64,000 bases of DNA from Dehalococcoidia bacterium (GTDB taxonomy: Bacteria > Chloroflexota > Dehalococcoidia > UBA2979). A model generated the notes under the pieces. That model searched no databases, had not been told where the DNA came from, and saw only the letters and a program-made list of their open reading frames with translations. The translations under genes were made by a program, and so were the position numbers. How positions within the stretch are numbered: the stretch's first letter is position 1; each line of letters begins with the position of its first letter. Of this stretch, positions 17,820 through 26,741 are shown piece after piece. The DNA is taken from assembly GCA_028279505.1 (NCBI GenBank), contig JANQNP010000033.1, positions 1 through 64,000 of the forward strand. Reading direction: 5' to 3'.

Positions 17820-18455
17820 ATGGCGTTGATGACCCAGGGAGCAGGGCCGGGCGGCCTTGGAAGTGCGAGTGGGTGGGGCATCGACGGCCCGTTCCCGAAG
17901 ATCGCGGTGGGCGGGCTGCTGGGGCTGCTGCTCGCGTTGCTGCTTGGGCTCTGCGTCGGGCTCCCCGGTGACGACGATGACGCTGACGAGCCGACGCCCA
18001 CACCGAGTGCCGCTGCCGGCGACGAGCAGTCGGATCCGACGGAGACCGCCTCAGCGACCGCGGTACCTGACGAGACGAGCTCGGACGATGCGGCGCGGAG
18101 CATGCGAGTCGGGAACATCGAACTCGAGTTGAAAGACGCACGCCACCCGTACGACACGACGCAGCACGCAGGATCGAACACCGCGAATGTCCGAATCGAC
18201 CTCGAAGCGCGCGCCATCGGCGACGGGGGTGGGTACTTCACGGCGTTCGAGCTGACGCTCGCTGATGACGCCGGTGAGGAGCATCCGAACTCGAGCTGCC
18301 TCGATTGCCCGGGCAACCTCGACTCGCTCGAACTGGGCGAGGGCGAGTCCGGCGAGGGCTCGGCGTACTTCGAGTTGCCGGAGGGAAGGACGCCGTCGGA
18401 GCTGATCTACCGCGGCAGCGCCTCTGGCGAGGAAGGTCGGATCGACCTCGAATAG
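17820..18455 (+). CDS. membrane-anchored protein with a DUF4352-like C-terminal domain
   Basis: 211 residues. A Gly-rich cytoplasmic start is followed by one transmembrane helix (~28-47, GGLLGLLLALLLGLCVGL), an Asp/Thr/Pro/Ser linker (~50-90), and an extracellular beta domain. In that domain NVRIDLEARAIGDG..YFTAFELTLADDAGEE has the look of DUF4352-type domains. It contains a Cys pair (CLDC) that could form a disulfide or bind metal. The function is unknown. Convergent with the TauE/SafE gene. Confidence 0.65.
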   Translation: MALMTQGAGPGGLGSASGWGIDGPFPKIAVGGLLGLLLALLLGLCVGLPGDDDDADEPTPTPSAAAGDEQSDPTETASATAVPDETSSDDAARSMRVGNIELELKDARHPYDTTQHAGSNTANVRIDLEARAIGDGGGYFTAFELTLADDAGEEHPNSSCLDCPGNLDSLELGEGESGEGSAYFELPEGRTPSELIYRGSASGEEGRIDLE

Positions 18456-18474
18456 TTGCGCCCCCCGCGACTAT
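18452..18474. terminator. shared hairpin between convergent genes
   Basis: ATAGTTGCG / CGCGACTAT arms (one G-T position) with a 5-base C loop. It holds the stop codons of both converging genes, so it may terminate from both sides. There is no T-run. Confidence 0.4.
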
Positions 18475-19289
18475 CCGAACGCGCCAAAGGCGGTACGAGC
18501 GGCGACGATGAACAGGCCGAAGGCCAGGGCGCGCATCAGCGGACCTTCGCCGAGTGATCGACGGAGCCGTTGACCGAACGGGTTGGCGATGACCACGCCG
18601 AGACCGAGCCATGGGATGTCCTGCATCGCGCCGCCAGCGTCGCCGAGCGCGAAGTGGAACAGCACGACCGCGGCGGAGTAGATGGCCGTCTTCACCTGGA
18701 CCGTCGGAACGGCGATGGCGTGGGGGATCTGCATGATGCGAGTCATGATCGGAACGCCGATCGGTCCGCCGCCAATGCCCGCGAGCGCGGAGACGAACGC
18801 CATGCCGACGTTCGGCGCGATGCTCCGCCGCACCGGGATCCGGTAATCGAAGGTCATGCCGTCGCGATCCACGAGATGGCGTGGGACGCCGATGCCGTCC
18901 GCCGTCGGCGATGGCGAGGTCGGCTTGAGGATGATGTAAAGCGCAAGAACCACGAGCAGGATCGCGAAGCCGATCGCGAACGCCTCCCGAGGGAGCGCGA
19001 CCGTCCCCAGGGCGCCGACGAATCCGGCGGGCACGGCGATCGCGGAGATCCACAGCGCGACGGGAACGTCGACCCGGCGTTCCGGGAGAACAATCGCGGA
19101 TGAGGCGACGCTCGTGATGACCACAGCCGTCAGCGAGGCCGTGGTCACGACCTCCGGTTCCGCATCGGGGTATCGGATCAGCAGCAGTGGGGCGATCAAG
19201 AAGCCGCCGCCGGCGCCGATCGAGATCGAGTAGGCGCCGATCACGGCGCCGACGACGACCAGCAACACGGCCTCTTCGATCGGGAGCAT
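18471..19289 (-). CDS. TauE/SafE-family sulfite/sulfonate-type permease
   Basis: 272 residues, mostly hydrophobic, eight or so predicted helices. It starts with EEAVLLVVVGAVIGAYSISIGAGGGFLIAPLLL, and has the second family repeat SALAGIGGGPIGVPIMTRIM. The family exports sulfite, sulfoacetate or other organosulfur anions; the substrate is not deducible here. It is the last gene before the two CoA-transferases on the same strand (86-base gap). Confidence 0.85.
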   Translation of the reverse strand: MLPIEEAVLLVVVGAVIGAYSISIGAGGGFLIAPLLLIRYPDAEPEVVTTASLTAVVITSVASSAIVLPERRVDVPVALWISAIAVPAGFVGALGTVALPREAFAIGFAILLVVLALYIILKPTSPSPTADGIGVPRHLVDRDGMTFDYRIPVRRSIAPNVGMAFVSALAGIGGGPIGVPIMTRIMQIPHAIAVPTVQVKTAIYSAAVVLFHFALGDAGGAMQDIPWLGLGVVIANPFGQRLRRSLGEGPLMRALAFGLFIVAARTAFGAFG

Positions 19290-19375
19290 CGGGCGAGGCT
19301 AGGGGAGGTCGGCGCTGGGCGCCTCAACGCCGGTCACACACCGATGCGCTGGGTCTCGAACGAGGGCTCCGCGCG

Positions 19376-20710
19376 TCAGTTCGCGCTGCGTAGCAGCTCC
19401 TCGGGATACGTCGTGCCGACGAGGCCTTTCTCGATCAGCGCGTCGTACTCCTCGCGGGAATACCCGAGCAGGTCGAGATAGACGTCGTCGTTGTCCTCGC
19501 CGAGGGCTGGGGGCGGACGGCGAATCTGGTTCGGGGTGTCCTGCATCTTGAAGAGGAGACCAGGGTGGCGGTGCGTGCCTGCCGCGGCCTGGGTGATCTC
19601 TTCGAACCAGCCGCGCGCGGCGAGTTGCTCGGACTCGAGCGCCTCGAGTTCGTCCATGACCGGCCCAGCGATCACGCCGCGGCCCTGGAGCGCGTGGAAC
19701 AGCTCGAACTTGTCCCACGAGCTCGTCGCCTCGCCGATCGCGGCGTCGAGGTCGCGTCGGTGCTCCATGCGAGCCTCGTTGGTCGCGAAGCGATCGTCCC
19801 TGTGGAGCTGGATCCCGAGCACGTCGTTGAGCGTGACGAACTCCTCGTCGGTCTCGATGTCGATCGCGATCCAGTTGTCGTCCCCGGTCGCCGGATAGAT
19901 CCCGTGCGGGGCGTGCGTCGGGTGACTGTTCCCCTGGCTGGGGGCGACGCGGTTGTTGTAGGTGTACTCGAGGATCCACTCCCCGAGGACGGGCAGGAAC
20001 GCCTCGGCGAGCGGCATCTCGATCTGCTGCCCCTGCCCGGTCCGCTCCCGGTGGCGAACCGCTGCGGTCACCGCAAACGCACCCATGACCCCCGCGATCG
20101 CGTCCGCGGTGAACGCATCGCCCGTGTAGTCCGGCCCGAGGTCCTCATACCCGCGCAAGTGGTGATGCCCGATCATCCCCTCGACGTGCGTCCCGAACCC
20201 GCGGAAGTTCTTGTACGGCCCATCCAACCCAAACGCCGGCATCCGCAGCATGATCATGTTTGGGTTCACCCTCCGCAGCTCCTCGTAGGTGATGCCCGCT
20301 TTCTCGATGGTCTCGGGGACGTTGTTCTCGACGAGGACGTCGCACTCCTTGATCAGGCGGAGGAAGGTGTCGTGCCCGTCGGGCGAGGTGATATCGCAGG
20401 TGATGGCGCGCTTGTTGCGGGCGTGTGCGTTGAAGGCGGCGCTGCGGTTCCACGGGTCGGAGCCAGGGTCGAGGTCCGGCGTGAGCGCGAAGGTGGTGCC
20501 GCTCTGCGCGGAGAGGCGCTGCACCTCGGGCGACTGCCGCTGGAGGCTGAGCCGCGAGTAAGGCTGGACGCGGTTCATCGGCTCGACGCGGATCACGTCG
20601 GCCCCCCACTCCGCGAGGAGTTGTGTGACGTGCGGGCCGGCCCAGACGACCGTGACGGCGGCGACGCGCACGCCCTCGAGGGGGAGCCGGTGGGTGTTGT
20701 CGTTGGTCAT
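19376..20710 (-). CDS. CaiB/BaiF family III CoA-transferase, catalytic-type subunit
   Basis: 444 residues. Starts with the family N-terminus (LEGVRVAAVTVVWAGPHVTQLLAEWGADVIRVEP); NKRAITCDI and the DVLVENN strand are in place. The segment YTGDAFTADAIAGVMGAFA aligns with the region holding the nucleophilic Asp of formyl-CoA transferase, and an Asp is present. It begins inside the end of the upstream CoA-transferase gene (ATGA overlap, 20707-20710), so the two are translationally coupled and probably form a heteromer. The substrate acid is unknown. Confidence 0.85.
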   Translation of the reverse strand: MTNDNTHRLPLEGVRVAAVTVVWAGPHVTQLLAEWGADVIRVEPMNRVQPYSRLSLQRQSPEVQRLSAQSGTTFALTPDLDPGSDPWNRSAAFNAHARNKRAITCDITSPDGHDTFLRLIKECDVLVENNVPETIEKAGITYEELRRVNPNMIMLRMPAFGLDGPYKNFRGFGTHVEGMIGHHHLRGYEDLGPDYTGDAFTADAIAGVMGAFAVTAAVRHRERTGQGQQIEMPLAEAFLPVLGEWILEYTYNNRVAPSQGNSHPTHAPHGIYPATGDDNWIAIDIETDEEFVTLNDVLGIQLHRDDRFATNEARMEHRRDLDAAIGEATSSWDKFELFHALQGRGVIAGPVMDELEALESEQLAARGWFEEITQAAAGTHRHPGLLFKMQDTPNQIRRPPPALGEDNDDVYLDLLGYSREEYDALIEKGLVGTTYPEELLRSAN

Positions 20711-21939
20711 GCCGTGACCTCGCTCAGGGTGCCGATCGTGCCGCTGGCGGCGAGGGCGTGGTACTCGTCGCGAGTGAGGCCGAGTTCGTCGATGAGGACG
20801 GTCTCGTTGTGCTCGCCGAGGAGCGGCGCGGGACGTGCCGGGTTGCGAGGGGACTCGGAGAGGATGAGTTGGCGGCCGGCGTGCTCGGCCGGGCCGGCAA
20901 TGGGGTGGTCAACGGTGTCCCAGACACCGCGGCCCCGGTAATGGGGGTCGTTGAGGAGATCCTCGGTGGTGTAGACCGCGCCGCCGAGGGCGCCGATCGC
21001 CTGCGTGGCGATGACGACCTCTTGCTTCGTGCGCTGGAGCAGCCACGTGAGGTAGGTCGCTTCGACCTCGTCGATGAACTCCTGTGGCATCTGGGGTGGG
21101 GGTAGCTTCGACTCGGGGCGGTCGTTCAGGTGGCCGCCCTCGATTAGCTCGAGGAACCTCGCGAAGTAGCGGGGCGAGGCGCCGAGGATATTGACGTAGC
21201 CGTCAGCGACAGGACGGACGCCGCTGGCGACGCGCTCACCGCTGCCCTGGCGCTTGCCCGGATAGCCAGCGTAGGCGGCGCTGAGGAGCGACGGCGTGCG
21301 ACGGTCGCGGAAGCCGGACTGCGTCTCGTAGATCGCGAGGTCGATACGGTCGCCGGCACCGCCGTCCTCGACGCGGAGGCAGAGCATCATTGCGCCATAG
21401 GCGGCGCTAATGCCGGCGTGGACGTGACCGACATAGCCGCCGCTCTTCACCGGCTCGCGGTCGGGCGTCCCGTTGAGATGGAGCGGACCGCCCATCGCCT
21501 GGAGGGTGAGTTCGGAGCCTCGGTAGTTGCGCCACGGACCGGTAAGACCGAACGGCGTGATCGAGACCATCACCAGGTCGTTGCGGCCCTCCGAGAGTGC
21601 GTCCCAGCCGAGGCCGATCTCGTCGAGGACGTCGGGGCCGCGGTCGTCGATCACGATGTCGGACGTGGCGGCGAGCTGACGGACGACGTCGCGCCCGGCT
21701 TCCTGATCGAGGTCGATCGTGACGCTGCGCTTGTTCGCGTTCAGGTGCAGAGACAGGAGCGAGGTTTCGACGCTCGGGCGATCACCGGCGAAGGGTGCAT
21801 GGTGGCGGATCGGATCGCCCTCGGGAGCCTCGACGCGGGTGACGGTGGCGCCGTAGTCGGCGAGCAGCCGGCCGCAAAAGGAGCCAGCGACCCAGTCGCT
21901 GAGGTCGAGGACGCGGATGCCGTCGAGCAGGGCAGGCAG
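20707..21939 (-). CDS. CaiB/BaiF family III CoA-transferase subunit, CTG start, catalytic Asp missing
   Basis: 410 residues if translation starts at CTG 21939. ATG/GTG/TTG starts are only found at 21654, which would cut off ~95 residues of clear family sequence (LLDGIRVLDLSDWVAGSFCG, YGATVTRVEAPEGDP, NKRSVTIDL). The frame is closed by TGA at 21969, and GAGGGAG lies 7 bases before the CTG; a second CTG at 21930 is possible. At the nucleophile position the sequence reads GGYVGHVHAGISAAYGAM, with His where the catalytic Asp is expected. With the overlapping downstream gene this suggests a heteromeric enzyme with one active and one inactive subunit (inference). Confidence 0.8.
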   Translation of the reverse strand: MPALLDGIRVLDLSDWVAGSFCGRLLADYGATVTRVEAPEGDPIRHHAPFAGDRPSVETSLLSLHLNANKRSVTIDLDQEAGRDVVRQLAATSDIVIDDRGPDVLDEIGLGWDALSEGRNDLVMVSITPFGLTGPWRNYRGSELTLQAMGGPLHLNGTPDREPVKSGGYVGHVHAGISAAYGAMMLCLRVEDGGAGDRIDLAIYETQSGFRDRRTPSLLSAAYAGYPGKRQGSGERVASGVRPVADGYVNILGASPRYFARFLELIEGGHLNDRPESKLPPPQMPQEFIDEVEATYLTWLLQRTKQEVVIATQAIGALGGAVYTTEDLLNDPHYRGRGVWDTVDHPIAGPAEHAGRQLILSESPRNPARPAPLLGEHNETVLIDELGLTRDEYHALAASGTIGTLSEVTA

Positions 21940-22051
21940 CGGTGCGCTCCCTCGGTGGGTGCGTAATCACGCACGTTCTCGATGTGGAGGGCCGCACAAT
22001 AGCACGCCGGGGCGGGCGGTCACGGGGCGGAACCGGACGGTGACGGAGTCG

Positions 22052-22126
22052 TGGTACCCCCGCCAGGATTCGAACCTGGGCACACGGCTTAGGAGGCCGA
22101 TGCTCTATCCCCTGAGCTACGGAGGC
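22052..22126 (-). tRNA. tRNA-Arg(CCT), CCA encoded
   Basis: The cloverleaf folds by eye: acceptor GCCTCCG with CGGGGGT (two wobble pairs), D-stem GCTC/GAGC, anticodon loop CTCCTAA with anticodon CCT, T-arm CCAGG-TTCGAAT-CCTGG. A73 and CCA follow in the DNA. The lowest anticodon-stem position is a T-T mismatch. No integrase or repeated 3' end is seen nearby. Confidence 0.93.
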
Positions 22127-22180
22127 GCGGACTCCATCATAAGTCGCATGCGGGCACGATCTCGCCCGCCCGATCCCCAC

Positions 22181-22774
22181 TCAGGTGGTGGACTCGAGGT
22201 ATGCGAGGACTGCGCGACCCCTCGGCGAGAGCTCATAGCCACGCTCCAGGCTGATCGTCAGGCCGAGAGTCTTGAGCTTGCGGACGTTGGCCTTGAAGGG
22301 CTGCGTCTCGAAGCCTATGGCAGCGGCGAGCTGGTGCGAGACCGTCGCCGGGTTGGCGTCGATCTGGTCGAGGGTCTCGCGGACCCAACTGCGACGGCTG
22401 CGTGCGTCCATCTTCTGGAGCCGCTCGGCGATGGAGGCGAGTTCCGACTGATCGAGGTCGGCGTTGGCGGCGAGCGCCGTGCGGGGATCGACGAGCTGGC
22501 CGACGAAGTGGAAGTCGATGCGGTACAGGGTGGCGCCATCCCGATCGGGAGCTGCGGTGCGTAGCTCCTCGATGGAGTCGAAGCCTGAGCGGGTCGCGTC
22601 CTCAGCGGTGAGGTCTTCATTGTCGATCGGGGTGACGCTGTCGACCTCGATGGTGCTGGCGCCTGGAAGGCGGTAGCGACCGCCGGGCCGCGCCTGCGGT
22701 CGCTTCCAACGACGGATGGTGCGAGTGACCTCACCGCGCGCGATCGGGTCGTGGAATCGGCGGCTGAACAGCAT
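22181..22774 (-). CDS. ASCH-domain protein with C-terminal winged-helix-like region
   Basis: 197 residues. The first ~110 have the ASCH/PUA-like pattern: MLFSRRFHDPIARGEVTRTIRRW, GGRYRLPG, IEVDSVTPI, SGFDSIEELR, and LYRIDFHFVG. ASCH domains are thought to bind RNA or nucleic acids. The remainder (~120-197) looks like a helix-turn-helix: ATVSHQLAAAIGF, FKANVRKLKTLGL, then a wing (SLERGYELSPRG). No neighbours suggest a pathway. It starts next to the LysM-EAL gene but in a separate unit. Confidence 0.65.
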   Translation of the reverse strand: MLFSRRFHDPIARGEVTRTIRRWKRPQARPGGRYRLPGASTIEVDSVTPIDNEDLTAEDATRSGFDSIEELRTAAPDRDGATLYRIDFHFVGQLVDPRTALAANADLDQSELASIAERLQKMDARSRRSWVRETLDQIDANPATVSHQLAAAIGFETQPFKANVRKLKTLGLTISLERGYELSPRGRAVLAYLESTT

Positions 22775-22816
22775 CAGCTGCAGTTTAGGTTGAGTCGCAG
22801 GGTGCGGGGAGCGGCG

Positions 22817-24970
22817 CTAGGCGGCGTCGACGGGACGGCCGGAGGCTGCGTTGTCTCCTTCGGTTAGCGTAGCCGCTTCCGTCGCGTCCTCGGCATCTTC
22901 GGATTGCGCCTCGTCTGCTCCGAGTGCCTCGTCAGACGACGGTTCGCTCGACGCCGGGGAGACGACGCTGGGGACGCCCTCGGAGGACTGCGGGGCTGCG
23001 GTCGGTCGAGCGAGCGAAGGGCGGCTGACGCGCAGCGGGCCGGCGGGGCGATGCGTCTGCCTGTCGCGAGTGTCGTCGACTGGCGCATCGTTTGGGTGAT
23101 GATCGGGCTCAGCTGAGGCGGGCGGGGACGCGTTGGTGCTGACCGGCTCCTCGGGGACATCGGCGATCGAGGTTGTAGACGCTGACAGAGGCGTCGGCTC
23201 GGACTCAGTTTTAGCTGGTGCTTCTTCAACATGAGCCTTGACGAAGGCGTCGGCCGGCAACGGTTCGCCGACAGCCTCGAAAGAGCACCCGAGGGAGACC
23301 TGCAGTGCGCGGGCGGCCTCGGTGCGGGAATGGCGCGCAGTGACCGGGAGGCGGAGATCCTGTGCGGCCTCGACCGCGTCGGAGAGGATGTTGCGTGCCT
23401 CACTGCTCGTGCCTGCGGCCGCGAAGTCGACGGTGACGCTCGAAACTCCGAGCTGCGCGAGGTCCTGCGAGGCAGCCATGCCGTAGTCGTCGAGGTGAAC
23501 GCCGATCCCCATGCTCCGCAGGTTGCGGATGAAGGCGGCGGCCGTGAGCGGGTCCTGAAGGGCGTGCGGCTCCGCGACTTCGACCTTGAGCCGGTCGAGC
23601 GCAAGGTTCGCGCTGGTCAGGCCCCGATCGATTGCGGCAAGCGGCTCCGACTCGACGATCTGCTCGAGGGTGACCGGGACGATGAGCTGTGCCGAGGGGA
23701 ACCGGCGATCGATTCGATCCTTGACGAACCCGCAGCTCTGCTCGAGCAGGAACTCAAGCAGGGCCGCGCCGAGCTCCGGGTGATCCTGCGTGGCAGTGTG
23801 GATGTCCCGGGCCACCATCAAGCCGCGCTGTGGGTGCTGCCAGAAGAGGTGAGCCTCGACGGCGCTCAGGGCGTGGGCGTCCAGGTCGATCACTGGGACG
23901 TAGCGGACCTGGAGCTGACCGCGTTCAAAGGCTTTGGCGAGCTCGCCGGCGATTCGCGTTCGCCAACGCTCGGGCGGTGGTGCCGCTTCAAAGACGTCGC
24001 GTCGCGCTCGTTGGGCGCCGGTGGTCACGGTGCGGCGAACTGAGGTTGCTCGCTCGCCGATGACGTTGAAGCTGTCGGTGGCGGCAGGTGCGCGGTCCCG
24101 GACGGTGTCGACGAGTTCGCGCGTCCGCTCGAGGGTGACGTCGACGGCGCGTCCAGCAATGTCGTCAGCGCGCTCGATGACGGGCTTCGCGCGCTCAGCG
24201 ATGCGTTCGCGGTGCACCTTGGTTCGCACCCAGCCCATGATGACGGCGGTGCGGGCGCGCCGATAGCGCCGGTCGGCGGCCTTGATGCCGGCCCACGTGG
24301 CGTTCACCGCGATGACGGTCAATCTCCAGCCCGCCAACGCGCGACGGCGGATTGACAGATAGGTGTGCCTGGGGACCACGGCCGCATTGCCCCACCACCG
24401 GAACGCCCGGCGCGCGGCTCTCGGTGTCGTGCGTCGTGCCCAGCGGCGCGTGTGGTACTCGACCGAGGTGAGGGCCAGGCCGGCGACGAGGGCAGTGATC
24501 GCGAATCCGGCGATTACGCCGCCGCTGACCATTGTGTCGCGAGGCGGCCATGGCAGCGCGGCGATACGGTTCCGCAGCTCCTCGAGGGGTGTCGGCTCAG
24601 GTGGAGGTGGCAGCTCTTGCGGCGGGTAGATTTCTGGCCAGCGTTCGGCGGGCGTCAGGGCGAAGAGGTCGACGACGGTCGTGCTCGCGCCTGGAATGAC
24701 CAGCTCCTGGCCCACCTCGATGAGCGCAGCGTTCTCGATGTTGTTGATTTCGATCAGCTCGTCGAGTTCAACCTCGAACCGGCGGGCGATCTCAGAGAGG
24801 AAGTCGCCCGAGACGACGGTGTAGGTGAGTGGCTCCTCGATCGGGGCCGCGGTGACCTCGGCCACCGGCGTCGTGCTGACCGCGCGCGGCGACGCCTGGT
24901 CTGTGCACGCGACACTGGTCGCGAGCAGCAGGCCACCGAGCATGGAGAGCGTCGATGCGATCTGTCTCAT
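22817..24970 (-). CDS. LysM domain - transmembrane - degenerate EAL domain protein
   Basis: 717 residues. N-terminal signal or lipoprotein-like segment (LLLATSVAC, imperfect lipobox), then LysM (~50-95: YTVVSGDFLSEIARRF, IEVGQELVIPG), which binds peptidoglycan sugars. A transmembrane helix at ~148-168 and a basic linker follow, then an EAL fold (~335-580), then a disordered Ser/Pro/Glu tail. In the EAL domain the signature EAL is EAH, the Asn of the SVN motif is replaced (IVPVTLEQ), and the later Lys and Glu motifs are lost, although DDYG and a C-terminal GEPLP remain. Cyclic-di-GMP hydrolysis is therefore unlikely; a sensory or binding role linking wall and cytoplasm is inferred. Confidence 0.75.
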   Translation of the reverse strand: MRQIASTLSMLGGLLLATSVACTDQASPRAVSTTPVAEVTAAPIEEPLTYTVVSGDFLSEIARRFEVELDELIEINNIENAALIEVGQELVIPGASTTVVDLFALTPAERWPEIYPPQELPPPPEPTPLEELRNRIAALPWPPRDTMVSGGVIAGFAITALVAGLALTSVEYHTRRWARRTTPRAARRAFRWWGNAAVVPRHTYLSIRRRALAGWRLTVIAVNATWAGIKAADRRYRRARTAVIMGWVRTKVHRERIAERAKPVIERADDIAGRAVDVTLERTRELVDTVRDRAPAATDSFNVIGERATSVRRTVTTGAQRARRDVFEAAPPPERWRTRIAGELAKAFERGQLQVRYVPVIDLDAHALSAVEAHLFWQHPQRGLMVARDIHTATQDHPELGAALLEFLLEQSCGFVKDRIDRRFPSAQLIVPVTLEQIVESEPLAAIDRGLTSANLALDRLKVEVAEPHALQDPLTAAAFIRNLRSMGIGVHLDDYGMAASQDLAQLGVSSVTVDFAAAGTSSEARNILSDAVEAAQDLRLPVTARHSRTEAARALQVSLGCSFEAVGEPLPADAFVKAHVEEAPAKTESEPTPLSASTTSIADVPEEPVSTNASPPASAEPDHHPNDAPVDDTRDRQTHRPAGPLRVSRPSLARPTAAPQSSEGVPSVVSPASSEPSSDEALGADEAQSEDAEDATEAATLTEGDNAASGRPVDAA

Positions 24971-25117
24971 TTGATCGGGTGATCATCGGCCGAAATCCGG
25001 TGCTTCGTTACCTGACGACCGCCAGAAGATAGAGAGACAGCGCTGGGATGGGTCGGCACCGCCGTCCGGCCGCAGCGCCGGGGTGGCAGAACGTGCCGAG
25101 GCTCTTGAAAGAGGGTC

Positions 25118-25891
25118 CTACTGAGACCTTGGCCGAATCGGCGTGACGTGATCGGGAGCGACGGGCGATCCTTCGATCTCAGCGATCAGCGGGTCGACGA
25201 GTTCGGTCGTCGCATCGACCGCTTCACGCATTCGCTCGCCCCAGAACTCGCGGATCGGCTGCAGCTCGTCGGTCTCGAAGCGACGCTCGTTCATCTCGTA
25301 GCTGTCGTTGAGGTAGAGGACGGTGTCGAGCGGCGGATCGACGTCGGAGGCGCTGGTGACGGTGGCGTCGAAGGCGAGCAGTCCATCACGCAGTGCGTTC
25401 CGTAGCGGCTGATCGTGGCGCCAGACGCGATCGAGGATCGGCTTCCCGTATCGGGACTCGCCGATGATGACGTACGGCGTGCCGCTGCGGACCTCGACCC
25501 AGTTGCCTTCCGGGTACAAGAGGTAGAGGTGGGGCTCGTCGTCCTCTTCGAGCTGGCCGCCGATGATGCAGTGCAGGTCGAATGCCAGGCCGCCCTCGAT
25601 CAGCCAACGGCTGTCTTCCTCGCGTACCCGACGTACCTCCTCGGCGAGTGCGTTCGCCGCCTCGTACATCTTGACGAGGCCGGGCTCATCCTGGTCCAGG
25701 CGCTCCTCGAAGTAGGTGATCGCCTTGTCGCGGATGGAGCGCAGTCCGCTGGTCAGAACGAACATCGCGTGGCGCTCGCCCTGGTGGACGGTGATCTTCT
25801 TGGCTAGCGATGCCTCGGTTCCGCTGGTGATACGGGTGTCGGCGATCGCCAGGAGTCCCTCGTCGCATTTCATGCCGAGACAGAAGGTCAT
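25118..25891 (-). CDS. Anbu proteasome-type peptidase
   Basis: 257 residues, no propeptide: MTFCLGMKCDEGLLAIADTR puts Thr2 at the N-terminus after Met removal, as in Anbu/HslV-type Ntn-hydrolases. ADTR and the Lys of SLAKKI are core residues. Length and the ends match bacterial Anbu rather than HslV (~175). It is the last gene of an operon ATP-grasp / alpha-E / transglutaminase / Anbu, the classical Anbu neighbourhood (established knowledge: predicted peptide-ligation or tagging system). It lies 26 bases after the transglutaminase gene. Confidence 0.9.
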   Translation of the reverse strand: MTFCLGMKCDEGLLAIADTRITSGTEASLAKKITVHQGERHAMFVLTSGLRSIRDKAITYFEERLDQDEPGLVKMYEAANALAEEVRRVREEDSRWLIEGGLAFDLHCIIGGQLEEDDEPHLYLLYPEGNWVEVRSGTPYVIIGESRYGKPILDRVWRHDQPLRNALRDGLLAFDATVTSASDVDPPLDTVLYLNDSYEMNERRFETDELQPIREFWGERMREAVDATTELVDPLIAEIEGSPVAPDHVTPIRPRSQ

Positions 25892-25917
25892 CGCGTGAGT
25901 GCCTTGCTACTTCGGAG

Positions 25918-26739
25918 CTACTGCTGGGTGTCGTTGGCTCGGACGCTGAGCGTGGTGCGCCAGCCTTCGGTGGCGACACCGGCGAATGTACCTCGGATCG
26001 GCGGCACGTCGTCGTAGTCACGGCCTACCGCCGTGACTACGTAGCGGCCGTCCTGGGCTGTGTCGTTCGCGGGATCGAAGCCGTGCCAGCGGCCGTCCGC
26101 GAGCAGCTGGACCCAGGCGTGTGATGCTTCGCTTGCCGCCTCGCCTTGCTCCGGGGCGAGATAACCGCTCACGTAGCGAGCGGGGATCCCGCGCTGGCGG
26201 AGCGCGGCCAGCATCAGGTGGCTGAAGTCCTGACATACGCCGCGCTTGAGGGCGAGTAGATCCAGCGCGGTCGCTGCAACATCGGTCGAACCGACCTCGA
26301 AGACGAACCGCGCGCCGAGGAGTTCGCAGAGCGCGCGGCCGGTCGCGACCGGATCTAGGTCAGCGGGAATCGGGTCGGCGAGCGCGATGATCGCCGGGTC
26401 GCGTGGAGCCCGGTCCGTCGGCGCGAGATAAAGGTGCTGTAGGAGCGGGCTCACGGCATCGATCGCCGAGGCGTCCCCCAGTTCCGAGGGCGTCGTCTCC
26501 ACGTCAGCGTTGAGCTTCACCGTGATCTGGTCGATCTCCTCGAGGAAATCGACGTGGTGGTAGGTGTTTCCGAACATGTCGCGGAGGGCGTGCGGTTTTG
26601 CCTCGGGCGTGAGCGAGAGCGTGCCCGCCTCGAGCCGCTGCCCGAATCCGTCGGCGGGGAGCACCCGCAGCTCGGTGTGAAGCAGGCGGACGGGCTCGGA
26701 GTAGTGATAGGTCGACTCCCAGTCCAGGTGAACGCGCAT
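25918..26739 (-). CDS. transglutaminase-like cysteine protease
   Basis: 273 residues from the ATG at 26739, just 2 bases after the alpha-E gene. The frame runs back to 27111 but only as a shadow of alpha-E. An N-terminal beta domain starts MRVHLDWESTYHYSEPVRLLHTELRVLP, the normal start of the bacterial transglutaminase N domain. The catalytic triad is visible: Cys169 in KRGVCQDFSHLM, His207 in ASHAWVQ, Asp222 in GFDPAND. In the Anbu operon such enzymes are proposed to cleave or transfer peptide bonds on the product of the ATP-grasp partner. Confidence 0.92.
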   Translation of the reverse strand: MRVHLDWESTYHYSEPVRLLHTELRVLPADGFGQRLEAGTLSLTPEAKPHALRDMFGNTYHHVDFLEEIDQITVKLNADVETTPSELGDASAIDAVSPLLQHLYLAPTDRAPRDPAIIALADPIPADLDPVATGRALCELLGARFVFEVGSTDVAATALDLLALKRGVCQDFSHLMLAALRQRGIPARYVSGYLAPEQGEAASEASHAWVQLLADGRWHGFDPANDTAQDGRYVVTAVGRDYDDVPPIRGTFAGVATEGWRTTLSVRANDTQQ

Positions 26740-26741
26740 GG

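Noticed and set aside
22052..22126. tRNA-Arg as the attachment site of the phage-like block
   Set aside because: The block starts ~13.7 kb away with ordinary genes between, no integrase is present, and no copy of the tRNA 3' end was noticed near 35.8 or 40.9 kb.
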